In this document: positions 46,374 through 55,026 of the stretch, piece after piece
How the letters are laid out: the number at the start of each line of letters is the position of its first letter
Position numbering within the stretch: position 1 is the first letter of the stretch
Assembly (NCBI RefSeq): GCF_001425905.1
Contig: NZ_LMDY01000015.1
Span: forward strand, 186,001-250,000
Direction of reading: 5' to 3'
From: Methylibium sp. Root1272
GTDB taxonomy: Bacteria > Pseudomonadota > Gammaproteobacteria > Burkholderiales > Burkholderiaceae_C
DNA: 64,000 bases
The notes under the pieces: generated by a model
What the model saw: only the letters and a program-made list of their open reading frames with translations
What the model was told of the DNA's origin: nothing
The model's database searches: none
Position numbers and translations under genes: made by a program

Positions 46374-47252
46374 ATGAACTCGCGACGCTCGCTGCTGCGG
46401 ACCGGCGGCCTGACCGGCCTGGCGCTGGGCCTGACGGCCTGCGCACCGACGCGCGTGCTCAACGCCCTCGCCGCCTCCGACACGCACACACTGAAGATCG
46501 GTCTGCCCTACGGCCCGGACCCACGGCAGCGCCTCGACATCTACACGCCGACCCGCGCGGCGACCAGCGCGGGCCACCCGGTCGCCCTGTTCTTCTACGG
46601 CGGGTCCTGGAACAACGGTGAGCGGGCCGACTACCGCTTCGTCGGCGAGGCGCTCGCCTCGCGAGGCGTGCTGACCGTCGTTGCCGACTACCGCCTCTAT
46701 CCGCAGGTCAGCTACCCCGACTTCCTGCGCGACTGTGCGCGGGCCCTGGCCTGGACGCTGCGCGAAGCCCGGAGTTTGGGCGGAGATCCGCACCAGCTCT
46801 TCGTGATGGGCCACAGCGCCGGCGCCTACAACGCCGCGATGCTGGCCCTCGACCCGCGCTGGTTGGCCGCCGAGGATCTCGCGCCGCGACAGCTGGCCGG
46901 CTGGATCGGTCTGGCCGGGCCCTACGACTTCGTACCGATCGTCAACCCCGACGTGCGCCCGGTATTCCATCATCCCGATGTGCCGCCCGAGTCGCAGCCG
47001 ATCCGCTATGCCGACCGCGCCGCCATCCGCAGCTTCCTCGGCGCCGCTGCCGAGGACTCACTGGTCGACCCGCAGCGCAACACGGTTCAACTCGCGCGCC
47101 GCCTCGAGGCACACGGAACGAGCGTCAGCCTGCATCTCTACGAGCGGGTGAATCACCTGACGCTGGCCGGCGCCCTTGCCCGTCCGCTGCGTTTCCTGGC
47201 GCCGGTGCTCGACGACGTGGAAGCCTTCATCAAGCAGCCACCGGCGGCCTGA
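46374..47252 (+). CDS. Alpha/beta hydrolase, Tat-type lipoprotein
   Basis: A 292-residue hydrolase of the BD-FAE/carboxylesterase type. The N-terminus has a twin-arginine motif (SRRSLLRTGG) followed by LALGLTACAPT, a lipobox. Export by Tat as a lipoprotein is therefore likely. The oxyanion region is FFYGGSW, the nucleophile elbow GHSAGAYN near residue 139 carries the Ser, and the catalytic His is probably in RVNHLTLAG near 262. The substrate is unknown. The start at 46374 places the signal at the N-terminus. Confidence 0.85.
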   Translation: MNSRRSLLRTGGLTGLALGLTACAPTRVLNALAASDTHTLKIGLPYGPDPRQRLDIYTPTRAATSAGHPVALFFYGGSWNNGERADYRFVGEALASRGVLTVVADYRLYPQVSYPDFLRDCARALAWTLREARSLGGDPHQLFVMGHSAGAYNAAMLALDPRWLAAEDLAPRQLAGWIGLAGPYDFVPIVNPDVRPVFHHPDVPPESQPIRYADRAAIRSFLGAAAEDSLVDPQRNTVQLARRLEAHGTSVSLHLYERVNHLTLAGALARPLRFLAPVLDDVEAFIKQPPAA

Positions 47253-47275
47253 CGAGGCCGTCAGCCGCCACGGAC

Positions 47276-48265
47276 TCAGCCGATCAGGTTCGCCAGGCTC
47301 AGCAAGGCCAGCAGCAGCATCCACAGCACCACCGAGCGCCACACCAGCCCCACCACACTGCGCAGGTGGCCGAGCTCTGGCGCGAGGCCGGGCGTCGAGC
47401 CCACCGCATCGGTGTCCTGCCGGTTGGCGCCGGTGGCGAAGTCCTTGGAGCGATCGGTCTGCAGCGGCGGCGGCGCGCTGCCGCCAAGGCGCACGCCGAC
47501 CGCACCGGCCGCCGCGGCGAGGATGGTGCCATCGTTCCGCGAGCGCCACAGCCCGGCGTCGCGCCGCCAGCACTCGATCGCGGCTTCGAAATCACCGACC
47601 ACCGCGAAGCCGAAGGCCGTGAGGCGTGCCGGCAAGTGGTCGATCCAGGCGAACAACTGCTGCGAGCGCTGCATCAGCCGCTCGTTGATCGGCACCCCCA
47701 CCGTGCGGCTGCGGAAGGCCCAGTAGCGGCTCGAGAACTCTGCCAGGCGGTACAGCACCGCGCCCGCCGGGCCCAGACCGAGCGTGGACAGCAGCACGAA
47801 CCAGAAGAACACGCCGAACACATGGCGATGTGCCGCGACCAGCGAATGCTCGATCACGTGCCGCAGCAGTTCGGTGCGCGGCAGGTCGCTGGCGTCGAGT
47901 TGCCGCCACTCGGCCAGCAGCCGGCGGGCTTCGATCTCGTCGCCTCGCTCCAGTGCGTCGCGGATGTCGGTGAAATAGTGGCTGAACTGGCGAAAACCGA
48001 GCGTGAGGTAGAGCACCAGCACGTCCCACACCAGCGCCAGCAGGATGCTGAAGTGCGCCAGCGCGAAGTGCACCGCAAACACCAGCAGCGCGGGCAGCAC
48101 CACGGTGATGATCCAGACGACCCAGGAATGATGATCGCGCCCGGCGTCGAAGTTGCGGCCGGTCCATCGGATCCACACCACCATCACGTCGTGGATGCCA
48201 TTGCTGCGTGGCAGGGGATGAAGTTGCTCGATGACGAGGGCCAGCAAGACCGCGAAGAAACTCAT
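47276..48265 (-). CDS. CbiB/CobD-family membrane protein
   Basis: A 329-residue protein of the CbiB/CobD (adenosylcobinamide-phosphate synthase-like) group, with five or so hydrophobic segments. The N-terminus MSFFAVLLALVIEQLHPLPR and the stretch EAAIECWRRDAGLWRSRNDG are typical. CobD enzymes add aminopropanol to the corrin ring, but several members found without other cobalamin genes in Burkholderiales have unassigned roles, and none of the cob/cbi genes is in the window. The C-terminus is hydrophobic. It is convergent with the hydrolase gene. Confidence 0.8.
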   Translation of the reverse strand: MSFFAVLLALVIEQLHPLPRSNGIHDVMVVWIRWTGRNFDAGRDHHSWVVWIITVVLPALLVFAVHFALAHFSILLALVWDVLVLYLTLGFRQFSHYFTDIRDALERGDEIEARRLLAEWRQLDASDLPRTELLRHVIEHSLVAAHRHVFGVFFWFVLLSTLGLGPAGAVLYRLAEFSSRYWAFRSRTVGVPINERLMQRSQQLFAWIDHLPARLTAFGFAVVGDFEAAIECWRRDAGLWRSRNDGTILAAAAGAVGVRLGGSAPPPLQTDRSKDFATGANRQDTDAVGSTPGLAPELGHLRSVVGLVWRSVVLWMLLLALLSLANLIG

Positions 48266-48327
48266 GGGTCGATGATACCGAGGCGCCCGGCACGCAAGGC
48301 GCAGAGGACGACGAAGCGCCCCCGTCG

Positions 48328-49011
48328 TCAGGCGCTGAGAAAGCGGTAGAAGTTGCGCAGCATCGCGGCGGTCGCGCCCCAGATGAAATAGCCCGGGGAC
48401 TCGGAGGTCGGATACCACGGCATCGAGTAGAAAGTCCGCTGGCCGCCCGGCCCTTCGAACAGATGGCGCTGGTGATGCGCCGGGTTCATCAGGAAAGCGA
48501 GAGGCACCTCGAACACCTCGGCCACCTCGAAGGGGTCGGGCCTGGCCGTGAAGCCGGGCTCGATCAGGGCAACGACCGGCGTGACGACGAAATTGGTGAC
48601 CGTGGTGTAGGTCGGCAGCGTACCGATCACCTCGATGTGCCGTCGCGACAGGCCGACCTCCTCCTCGGTCTCGCGCAAGGCCGTCGCGATCGCGTCGGCA
48701 TCCTCCAGCTCGGCTCTGCCGCCGGGAAAGCTGATCTGGCCGGCATGGTCGGTCAGATGGTCGGTGCGCTGCGTCAGCAGCACCGCAGGACCTCCGTCGC
48801 GGACGACCAGCGGTACCAGCACCGAGGCGTTGGCGGGCTCCCGATCGATGAGCCGCCCATCTCCTGGAAACTCGACCTGCCATGCCGGCGGGGCGAGAAA
48901 GCGTTGGCGCAGCGCCGCCGGCAGGAAGCGCTCGAGCGGGACGGCAGACAGGTGCGAGTCGCGCCCGACCACCGGCACGGCGCGCGGATCGATGATGGGA
49001 ATGCGTTGCAT
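48328..49011 (-). CDS. Nudix hydrolase, CoA pyrophosphatase (NudL) type
   Basis: A 227-residue Nudix protein. The extended CoA-pyrophosphatase signature LTQRTDHLTDHAGQISFPGG precedes the Nudix box, and TALRETEEEVGL completes it; the catalytic glutamates are intact. Such enzymes split CoA into phosphopantetheine and 3',5'-ADP. The C-terminal FYSMPWYPTSESPGYFIWGA is typical. It is upstream of the CbiB-like gene by 62 bases in the same direction. The rplS terminator lies between it and the rplS operon. Confidence 0.88.
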   Translation of the reverse strand: MQRIPIIDPRAVPVVGRDSHLSAVPLERFLPAALRQRFLAPPAWQVEFPGDGRLIDREPANASVLVPLVVRDGGPAVLLTQRTDHLTDHAGQISFPGGRAELEDADAIATALRETEEEVGLSRRHIEVIGTLPTYTTVTNFVVTPVVALIEPGFTARPDPFEVAEVFEVPLAFLMNPAHHQRHLFEGPGGQRTFYSMPWYPTSESPGYFIWGATAAMLRNFYRFLSA

Positions 49012-49041
49012 GGAACTGCGAGCTTAGGCGTTCGGGAATAG

Positions 49042-49062
49042 AAAAGCCGCCCGGAGGCGGCT
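49042..49062 (-). terminator. Intrinsic terminator of the rpsP-rplS operon
   Basis: AGCCGCC / GGCGGCT with a CGGA loop. On the minus strand the stem is followed by TTTTC. It is about 105 bases beyond the rplS stop and just before the Nudix gene. Confidence 0.65.
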
Positions 49063-49166
49063 CTTCGTAAGGCAGCTTTTGACGCGACTGGCTGCGCCGG
49101 GTCGCATCGAAAGCTCGCTTCGCGCTGAGCGCGACCGCGAGCCGGTGCTCGCGGCTGACCCAAGGG

Positions 49167-49520
49167 TCAGGCGAGCTTTTCCTTGATGCGAGCCGACTTG
49201 CCGCTGCGCTGGCGCAGGTAGTACAGCTTGGCGCGGCGCACGTCGCCGCGGCGCTTGACTTCGATCGACGCGATCAGCGGGCTGTAGAGCTGGAAGGTCC
49301 GCTCGACGCCTTCGCCGCTGGAGATCTTGCGCACGATGAACGAGCTGTTCAATCCGCGGTTGCGCTTGGCGATGACCACGCCTTCGTAGGCCTGCAGGCG
49401 CTTGCGCGTGCCTTCGACGACGTTGACGCTGACGATCACCGTGTCGCCCGGCGCAAAGGCCGGAATGGTCTTGTTCAGGCGAGCAATCTCTTCCTGCTCG
49501 AGGGTTTGGATCAGGTCCAT
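49167..49520 (-). CDS. rplS: Large-subunit ribosomal protein L19
   Basis: A 117-residue protein. [20 protein letters not shown] and [20 protein letters not shown] are characteristic, with [20 protein letters not shown] in the middle. It sits at the 30S-50S interface. It is the last gene of rpsP-rimM-trmD-rplS, 87 bases after trmD, and has a good ribosome-binding site (TTGGAGAACCC). A TATAAT overlaps the trmD stop, so a private promoter is possible. Confidence 0.97.
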   Translation of the reverse strand: MDLIQTLEQEEIARLNKTIPAFAPGDTVIVSVNVVEGTRKRLQAYEGVVIAKRNRGLNSSFIVRKISSGEGVERTFQLYSPLIASIEVKRRGDVRRAKLYYLRQRSGKSARIKEKLA

Positions 49521-49606
49521 GGGTTCTCCAAGTGATCATGCCCGCGCCGCGTTCCCTGGGAAGGGATCTTTTCCGAAAGGCCGGGTAGAGGATCGAAAAG
49601 CCTTCG

Positions 49607-49612
49607 ATTATA
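49607..49612 (-). promoter_or_regulatory. Candidate internal -10 (TATAAT) for rplS
   Basis: On the minus strand TATAAT overlaps the trmD stop codon (TAA at 49610-49608). It would start a transcript with a leader of about 80 bases before rplS. No good -35 is seen. Confidence 0.3.
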
Positions 49613-50378
49613 GGCCAAGTCCTTGCAGCGACTGCAGGTAGCGCTCGTCCGCCTTCGAGAGCCTCCCCTGCGCACGCGCGGCGGCGATCAGATCGGGGCG
49701 GCGCCGCGCCGTCAGATCCAGCTGCCGCTCGCGCCGCCAGCGGGAGATCTCGGCATGGTGGCCGGACATCAGTGTCGCCGGCACCCCATCCGCAGTACCT
49801 TCACCCAGATGCTCGGGGCGGCTGTAATGCGGGCAGTCCAGCAGACCATCGGAGAAGCTGTCCTGCTGGTGCGAGGCCTGGTCGTTCAGCACGCCGGGCT
49901 GCAGGCGCGCCACCGCATCAAGCAGCGCCAAGGCCGGCAATTCGCCTCCCGACAGCACGAAGTCCCCGAGGCTCAGTTCCTCGTCGACATGGCGGTCGAT
50001 GAACCGCTGGTCGATGCCCTCGTAGCGACCACACACCAGCACTGCGCCCGCCCCAGCCGCCAGGGACCCGACACGCCCCTGCGTGAGCGGCGTGCCGGCC
50101 GGGCTGAACAGCAGGACCGGCGTTCGAGCTCTCCCTGCCGCGGCCTGGTCCTCACGCACGGCGGCCAAGGCGCGTTCCAGCGGCTCGACCAGCATCACCA
50201 TGCCCGGCCCGCCACCGTACGGCCGGTCATCGACGCGACGGTAGGCGTTGTCGGCAAAGTCGCGCGGCTGCCAGAGCTTCAGGTCGATGCCTCCACCCTC
50301 GAAGGCGCGGCGCGTCACGCCCACGGCCTGGAACGGCGCAAACAGTTCCGGGAACAGCGTCAGGACGTCGAAGCGCAT
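49608..50378 (-). CDS. trmD: tRNA (guanine-N1-)-methyltransferase
   Basis: A 256-residue SPOUT methyltransferase that makes m1G37 next to the anticodon and prevents frameshifting. The start [13 protein letters not shown], the SAM-knot region [20 protein letters not shown] near residue 115, and [11 protein letters not shown] are diagnostic. The C-terminal domain includes [18 protein letters not shown]. It is the third gene of the rpsP operon, 22 bases after rimM. Confidence 0.96.
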   Translation of the reverse strand: MRFDVLTLFPELFAPFQAVGVTRRAFEGGGIDLKLWQPRDFADNAYRRVDDRPYGGGPGMVMLVEPLERALAAVREDQAAAGRARTPVLLFSPAGTPLTQGRVGSLAAGAGAVLVCGRYEGIDQRFIDRHVDEELSLGDFVLSGGELPALALLDAVARLQPGVLNDQASHQQDSFSDGLLDCPHYSRPEHLGEGTADGVPATLMSGHHAEISRWRRERQLDLTARRRPDLIAAARAQGRLSKADERYLQSLQGLGL

Positions 50379-50400
50379 GGGGAGGAGGCCCGCGTTCGCC

Positions 50401-50997
50401 TCAGAAATCGAGACCCCAGTCGACCGTGATGCGACGCTCCGGCAGGCTGACCTCGTCGATGTAGGCCGCCACGAAGGGAATGAGCCGCTCGTGCTCGACC
50501 GTCTTGCCGTCCGCGCCGCTCTCCTCGGGCTGGATCACGCGCAGCACACTGTGCGCTCCGGTATCCAGCAGGTCGGCCACGCTGCCCAGCGCTTGCCCCT
50601 CGCGATTGACGACGGCCAGCCCGATCAGGTCGATCCAGTAGTACTCGTCGGTGTCGGCGGTGGGAAAACTGGCGCGCGACACGAACACGCGGCAGCCCCG
50701 CAAGGCTTCGGCGGCGTTGCGGTCCGCGATGTCCTGTGCGGTGGCGACGATCACGTCGCCCTGCTCCCGCGCGTTCGTGACGCGCAAGAGCGTCGGCAGC
50801 GGCACGCCCAGCGGCGAGCCGATCTGCTTCTCGGGCGGCCGCAGGAACCAGCGGCGCGACGAGAACAGCGCCTGGGGATCGCTGGAGAAAGGCAGCACCT
50901 TGATGCCGCCCTTGATTCCCCAGGCATCGACGATGCGCCCGACCTCGATGGCATCCTCGGGCCAGACGACCTCGTCGTCGAGCACGGGAGCGCTCAC
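50401..50997 (-). CDS. rimM: Ribosome maturation factor RimM
   Basis: A 198-residue protein with the N-terminal RimM beta barrel ([20 protein letters not shown]) and the C-terminal PRC-barrel ([20 protein letters not shown], then [14 protein letters not shown]). It binds S19 and helps 30S head maturation. It lies 34 bases downstream of rpsP. The ATG at 50997 gives a slightly longer N-terminal tail than usual. Confidence 0.95.
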   Translation of the reverse strand: MSAPVLDDEVVWPEDAIEVGRIVDAWGIKGGIKVLPFSSDPQALFSSRRWFLRPPEKQIGSPLGVPLPTLLRVTNAREQGDVIVATAQDIADRNAAEALRGCRVFVSRASFPTADTDEYYWIDLIGLAVVNREGQALGSVADLLDTGAHSVLRVIQPEESGADGKTVEHERLIPFVAAYIDEVSLPERRITVDWGLDF

Positions 50998-51031
50998 GGT
51001 GCGGCAGACGCTCGTCGCTGCAGCAGCGGCA

Positions 51032-51292
51032 TCAGGCCGCCGGCGCGACCTTGGCCTTGGCGTCCTTCACCAGACGCGCGACGGTCGGCGACAGCTGGGC
51101 GCCGTGGCTGACCCAGTGGTCGATGCGATCGAAGGCGACGCGCAGCGGCTCTTCGCCGCCGGCGGCGACCGGGTTGTAGAAGCCCACGCGCTCCAGGAAG
51201 CGACCGTCACGACGGTTGCGTGCCGGGGCGGCGACGATGTTGTAGAAGGGGCGCTTCTTGGAGCCGCCACGTGCGAGTCGGATCACGACCAT
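51032..51292 (-). CDS. rpsP: Small-subunit ribosomal protein S16
   Basis: An 86-residue protein. [20 protein letters not shown] and the segment [16 protein letters not shown] are diagnostic of S16. The start at 51292 has an AAGGAAACATC ribosome-binding site. It is the first gene of the rpsP-rimM-trmD-rplS operon, and a promoter lies about 170 bases upstream, overlapping the start of the divergent acetyltransferase gene. Confidence 0.97.
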   Translation of the reverse strand: MVVIRLARGGSKKRPFYNIVAAPARNRRDGRFLERVGFYNPVAAGGEEPLRVAFDRIDHWVSHGAQLSPTVARLVKDAKAKVAPAA

Positions 51293-51461
51293 GATGTTTC
51301 CTTGTGTCTGGTTCAGGATCCACGTCACCCGGGACACGCGGGGCCGGCGAATCGGTTCATTGGCAGCTCGCGCTGCCCGTGCTCGGCGTCGTAGATACGC
51401 CCCGGACCACCGCCGTGCATTGCTGCGCTGCTGATGGGTGAGACCGCCACCGAAACCGCGC

Positions 51462-51490
51462 ATTATAAACTCGTTGTCGATGAGCGTCAC
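51462..51490 (-). promoter_or_regulatory. Candidate sigma-70 promoter of the rpsP operon
   Basis: On the minus strand a consensus TATAAT (51467-51462) is preceded after a 17-base spacer by GTGACG (51490-51485), four of six matches to the -35 consensus. The leader to rpsP would be about 165 bases. The promoter overlaps the ATG of the divergent acetyltransferase gene (51480). Confidence 0.5.
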
Positions 51491-52049
51491 CATCCCTGCC
51501 CCTGCGCTCCTGCTTCGGCCGAGCATCCCCACCGACCTGCCGGCCCTCACCGCCCTCTACGGCTGGCACGCGCGGCGCGGCAGCGGCACCTTCGAACTGG
51601 AAGGTCCGAGCCTCCAAGAGATGACCCGGCGCCGCGACGACGTGCTGGCCAAGGGCCTGCCCTGGCTGGTGGCCGAGCGCCACGGCGACCTGCTCGGCTA
51701 TGCCTACGCGACGCCATTTCGCCCGCGCCTGGCCTACCGCTTCGCTCTCGAGGACTCGATCTACCTGGCCCCGCAGGCGCACCGTCAGGGCGTGGGTCGG
51801 GCCCTGCTGGCGGAGTTGATCGCCCGCTGCGAAGCCTGGGGCGCTCGACAGATGTTCGCCGTGATCGGCGACAGCGCCAATGCCGCGTCGATCGGTCTGC
51901 ATCGCGCGCTCGGCTTCGCCGACGTGGGCACCATGCATGCGGCCGGCTGGAAGTTCGACCGCTGGCTCGACGTGGTCATCATGCAGCGCGCGCTCGGCGA
52001 CGGCGATGCCACGCCGCCTTTCGATCGCGCCCCGGCAGGAGGCCGCTGA
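51480..52049 (+). CDS. GNAT-family N-acetyltransferase (phosphinothricin acetyltransferase-like)
   Basis: A 189-residue GNAT. The acetyl-CoA pyrophosphate loop is [18 protein letters not shown] near residue 95-112. [18 protein letters not shown] and [18 protein letters not shown] match the PAT/YncA-like group that acetylates phosphinothricin, methionine sulfoximine or related amino acid analogues. The native substrate is unknown. The stop overlaps the start of the next gene (TGATG). The ATG overlaps the divergent rpsP promoter. Confidence 0.87.
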   Translation: MSVTIPAPALLLRPSIPTDLPALTALYGWHARRGSGTFELEGPSLQEMTRRRDDVLAKGLPWLVAERHGDLLGYAYATPFRPRLAYRFALEDSIYLAPQAHRQGVGRALLAELIARCEAWGARQMFAVIGDSANAASIGLHRALGFADVGTMHAAGWKFDRWLDVVIMQRALGDGDATPPFDRAPAGGR

Positions 52050-52489
52050 TGACCGCACGCTCCAAGACGCTGGCGACCTGGCTCGCCTTCATCGCCGGCA
52101 GCATGGGCTTCCACCGCTTCTACCTGCACGGACTGCGCGATGTCTGGGGCTGGCTGCACGTGCCGCCGACGCTGCTGGGCCTGTACGGCGTGGAGCGCAT
52201 GCTCGAACTCGGGCAGGACGACCGTCTGGCCTGGGCGCTGATCCCGCTGCTCGGGCTGGCCCTGGCTGCCAGCATGCTCGCAGCGATCGTCTACGGCCTG
52301 ACGCCCGACGACCGCTGGAACGCGCGCTACAACGGCGGTGCGAGCGGCCGGCCCAGCGGCTGGCTGGCGGTGTTCGGCGTGGTGGGCGCGCTGTTCGTCG
52401 GCGCCAGTGTGCTGATCGCCACCATCGCCTTCAGCGGGCAGCGCTACTTCGAGTCCCAGGTCGAGGCCGGCCGGCAACTCAGCCAGTGA
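52049..52489 (+). CDS. TM2-domain-like small membrane protein
   Basis: A 146-residue protein with three hydrophobic helices. The first ~75 residues look like a TM2 domain: KTLATWLAFIAGSMGFHRFYLH followed by a turn and a second helix, with the GxHRFYLG-like sequence. The C-terminal third adds one helix and a short tail. TM2 proteins have no general function. Translation is coupled to the acetyltransferase gene by a one-base overlap. Confidence 0.7.
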   Translation: MTARSKTLATWLAFIAGSMGFHRFYLHGLRDVWGWLHVPPTLLGLYGVERMLELGQDDRLAWALIPLLGLALAASMLAAIVYGLTPDDRWNARYNGGASGRPSGWLAVFGVVGALFVGASVLIATIAFSGQRYFESQVEAGRQLSQ

Positions 52490-52501
52490 GCAGTCGCTGC
52501 C

Positions 52502-54037
52502 TCAGGCACCGCCCGCGAACACCCCGGCGTGCTGCTGGCGCAGCAGGTTCTTCTGCACCTTGCCCATCGCATTGCGCGGCAGTTCGGCCACGACGAACAC
52601 CCGCTTGGGCAACTTGAACGCCGCGATGCGCGACTTGAGCTGCGAGACCAGCTGCTGCCCATCGACATCGGCCGCCGGCCGAAGCACCACGACGGCCACC
52701 ACCGCCTCGCCGAAATCCGGGTGTGGCACACCGATCACCGCCGACTCCGCAACGCCCGGCAGGTCGTTGAGGTAGCCCTCGACCTCGGCCGGATAGACGT
52801 TGTAGCCGCCGCTGATGATCAGGTCCTTGCTGCGGCCGACGATCGTCAGGTAGCCGCGCTCGTCGAGCCGCCCGACGTCGCCCGTCCTGAACCAGCCATC
52901 GGCGGTGAATTCCTCGGCCGTCTTGTCCGGCATGCGCCAGTAGCCGGCGAACACGTTCGGGCCCCGCACCTCCACGCCGCCCACCTCGCCGGCCTCGCAG
53001 GCCGTACCGGCCTCATCGACGACGCGCAGCGCCACGCCCGGCAACGGCCTGCCGACGGTGCCGCCGATGCGATCGCCATCCTCCGGCCGACACGGATTGG
53101 AGGTCAGCATCGCGGTCTCGCTCATGCCATAGCGCTCGAGGATCGTGAGGCCGGTGCGCGACTGCCAGTCGCGAAAGGTCTCGATCAGCAAGGGCGCCGA
53201 CCCGGAAATGCACAACCGCAGGCGGGCGCAGGCGGCCCGCGTCAGCGCGGGGTCCTGCAGCAACCGCACATACAGCGTCGGCACGCCCATGAACACGGTC
53301 GCACGCGGCAGGCGCTGGATCACCGCGGCGGGGTCGAAGCGGCCTAACCACAGCATCCGGCTGCCGTTCAGCAAGGCACCGTGACAGGCGACGAACAAGC
53401 CGTGCACGTGGAAGATCGGCAGCGCATGGATCAGCACGTCGTCGGGCTGCCAGTCCCAGTAGCGCTGCAGCGTGCGCGCATTGCTCAGCAGGTTGCCGTG
53501 GCTCAGCATCGCGCCCTTGCTGCGCCCCGTCGTGCCGGAGGTGTACAGGATGGCGGCCAGCTGGTCGGCGCTCGCCAGCGCCGGTTCGTGCCGCTCGCCC
53601 TGCTGCGCGGCGCGCTCCAGCAGCGTGCCGCTGCGGTCGTCGTTCAGCGTGAACACGTGGCCCACGCCACGCCGGAACGCCAGCTTGCTGACCCAGGGGA
53701 AGTTGCGGCCCGCGCACACCACCACGCCCGGCTCGGCGTTGTCGATGAAGTACTCGAGTTCGGCCTGCTGGTAGCCGTTGTTGAGCGGCAGGTAGACGAA
53801 GCCGGCGCGCAGCGTCGCCAGGTAGAGCAGCAGCGTCTCGACCGACTTGTCCGTGTGCACGGCAACGCGGGTGCCGGGCGGCAGTTCCAGCGACACCAGC
53901 AGGTTGGCGATCATCGCGGTGGCCCGCTCGATGTCGCGCCAGGTGTAGACGAGGCCGCCCTCGGCCTCGATCGCCACGCCGTCCAGATCGGCCGGGAAAC
54001 CGGCGCGCAACGCGACGAAGAGGTTGTCGTTGTTCAT
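52502..54037 (-). CDS. Malonyl-CoA synthetase-like acyl-CoA ligase
   Basis: A 511-residue adenylating enzyme of the ANL superfamily. The P-loop is ILYTSGTTGRSKGAMLSHGN near residue 160, A5 is ERYGMSETAML near 300, A7 is GWFRTGDVGRLDERGYL, and the catalytic Lys is in the C-terminal LPRNAMGKVQKN. The N-terminus NNDNLFVALRAGFP and overall likeness favour the MatB group, which activates malonate, over medium-chain ligases. A hydratase gene lies 57 bases upstream in the same direction. A role in malonate or methylmalonate use is inferred; other short-chain acids are possible. Confidence 0.85.
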   Translation of the reverse strand: MNNDNLFVALRAGFPADLDGVAIEAEGGLVYTWRDIERATAMIANLLVSLELPPGTRVAVHTDKSVETLLLYLATLRAGFVYLPLNNGYQQAELEYFIDNAEPGVVVCAGRNFPWVSKLAFRRGVGHVFTLNDDRSGTLLERAAQQGERHEPALASADQLAAILYTSGTTGRSKGAMLSHGNLLSNARTLQRYWDWQPDDVLIHALPIFHVHGLFVACHGALLNGSRMLWLGRFDPAAVIQRLPRATVFMGVPTLYVRLLQDPALTRAACARLRLCISGSAPLLIETFRDWQSRTGLTILERYGMSETAMLTSNPCRPEDGDRIGGTVGRPLPGVALRVVDEAGTACEAGEVGGVEVRGPNVFAGYWRMPDKTAEEFTADGWFRTGDVGRLDERGYLTIVGRSKDLIISGGYNVYPAEVEGYLNDLPGVAESAVIGVPHPDFGEAVVAVVVLRPAADVDGQQLVSQLKSRIAAFKLPKRVFVVAELPRNAMGKVQKNLLRQQHAGVFAGGA

Positions 54038-54094
54038 GTCCTTGCCTCGCTCCATTTCACTGCACGGATCCCGCGACGCGCTGTGCACCGCCCG

Positions 54095-54883
54095 TCATAC
54101 CGGATCGTCCGGGAACGCCGGCCCGCGCCGGCCCAGGAAGGCCTGCACGCCTTCGCGATGCGTCGCGCTGCCGGCGTAGCCGAAGTGTCGTGCCCGCTCG
54201 GCCTCCGTCGGACCGCCGCGCTGCAGTTGGCGCAGCGTGCGCTTGTTGGCGCGCGCCACCGAGGCCGGCAGCGCCGCGATGCGCTGCGCCGTGGCCTGGG
54301 CTTCCGCGCCTGCGTCGTCCACCACGCGCTGCACCAGCCCGCGCTGCAGGGCCTCGTCGGCATCGAGCAGGCACGCCTCGAACAGCAGCTCGGCCGCGCT
54401 GGCCCGCCCCACCACGTCCAGCACCACCGACAGCTCGTCGGGCGCCATCGGGAAGCCCAGCCTGGCGATCGGGATACCGAAGCGGGCGCCGCGCTGCGCG
54501 ATGCGCAGGTCGCAGCAGGCGGCGATCTCCAGCCCGCCACCGATACATCCACCCTCGATCTGGGCGATCAACGGCACATCGGTCCCGAGCAGCGCCTGCA
54601 GCGCCGGCGCCACCAGGCGCTCGTGGTAGTCGCGCAAGGCCTCGGTCGAGAAACGATGCACCGGAAACTCGGCGATGTCCGCCCCGGCAGCGAAATCGCC
54701 GCCTTCGCCGCGCAGGATCACGGCATGCAGGTTCGGCTGCAGCGCGTCGAGCGTCGCGGCCAGCGCGCCGAGCTCGCGCCACATCGCCACGCTGATCGCG
54801 TTGAGCTTGCCGGGATGGGACAGCGTGACGACGCCGATGCGCGGATCGCCGGGGTCGCGCTCGAATGCCAGGGCCCCGCTCAT
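54095..54883 (-). CDS. Enoyl-CoA hydratase/isomerase-family protein
   Basis: A 262-residue crotonase-fold protein. The oxyanion-hole segments are AVILRGEGGDFAAGADIAEF near residue 55-72 and IEGGCIGGGLEIAACCDLRI near 105-128. The Glu at the first catalytic position of hydratases is replaced by a Gly-Leu-Glu pattern (GGGLEIA) typical of several family branches, and the second Glu position is GFPMAPD in this protein, so simple hydration of enoyl-CoA is not certain. It precedes the malonyl-CoA synthetase-like gene and is probably co-transcribed with it. Confidence 0.83.
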   Translation of the reverse strand: MSGALAFERDPGDPRIGVVTLSHPGKLNAISVAMWRELGALAATLDALQPNLHAVILRGEGGDFAAGADIAEFPVHRFSTEALRDYHERLVAPALQALLGTDVPLIAQIEGGCIGGGLEIAACCDLRIAQRGARFGIPIARLGFPMAPDELSVVLDVVGRASAAELLFEACLLDADEALQRGLVQRVVDDAGAEAQATAQRIAALPASVARANKRTLRQLQRGGPTEAERARHFGYAGSATHREGVQAFLGRRGPAFPDDPV

Positions 54884-55026
54884 CGCGGCCGGCGCGCGCC
54901 CGGGGGCGTGCAGCGATTCGAGGGTCGCGGCAGGGGGAAGATCGGGTGAGGCTTCATGCCAGGATCCAGTCTGACGGGCTCATGGCGCCGGATGGCGCCA
55001 CAGGGCCCGCATCCTAACCAAGGCCC

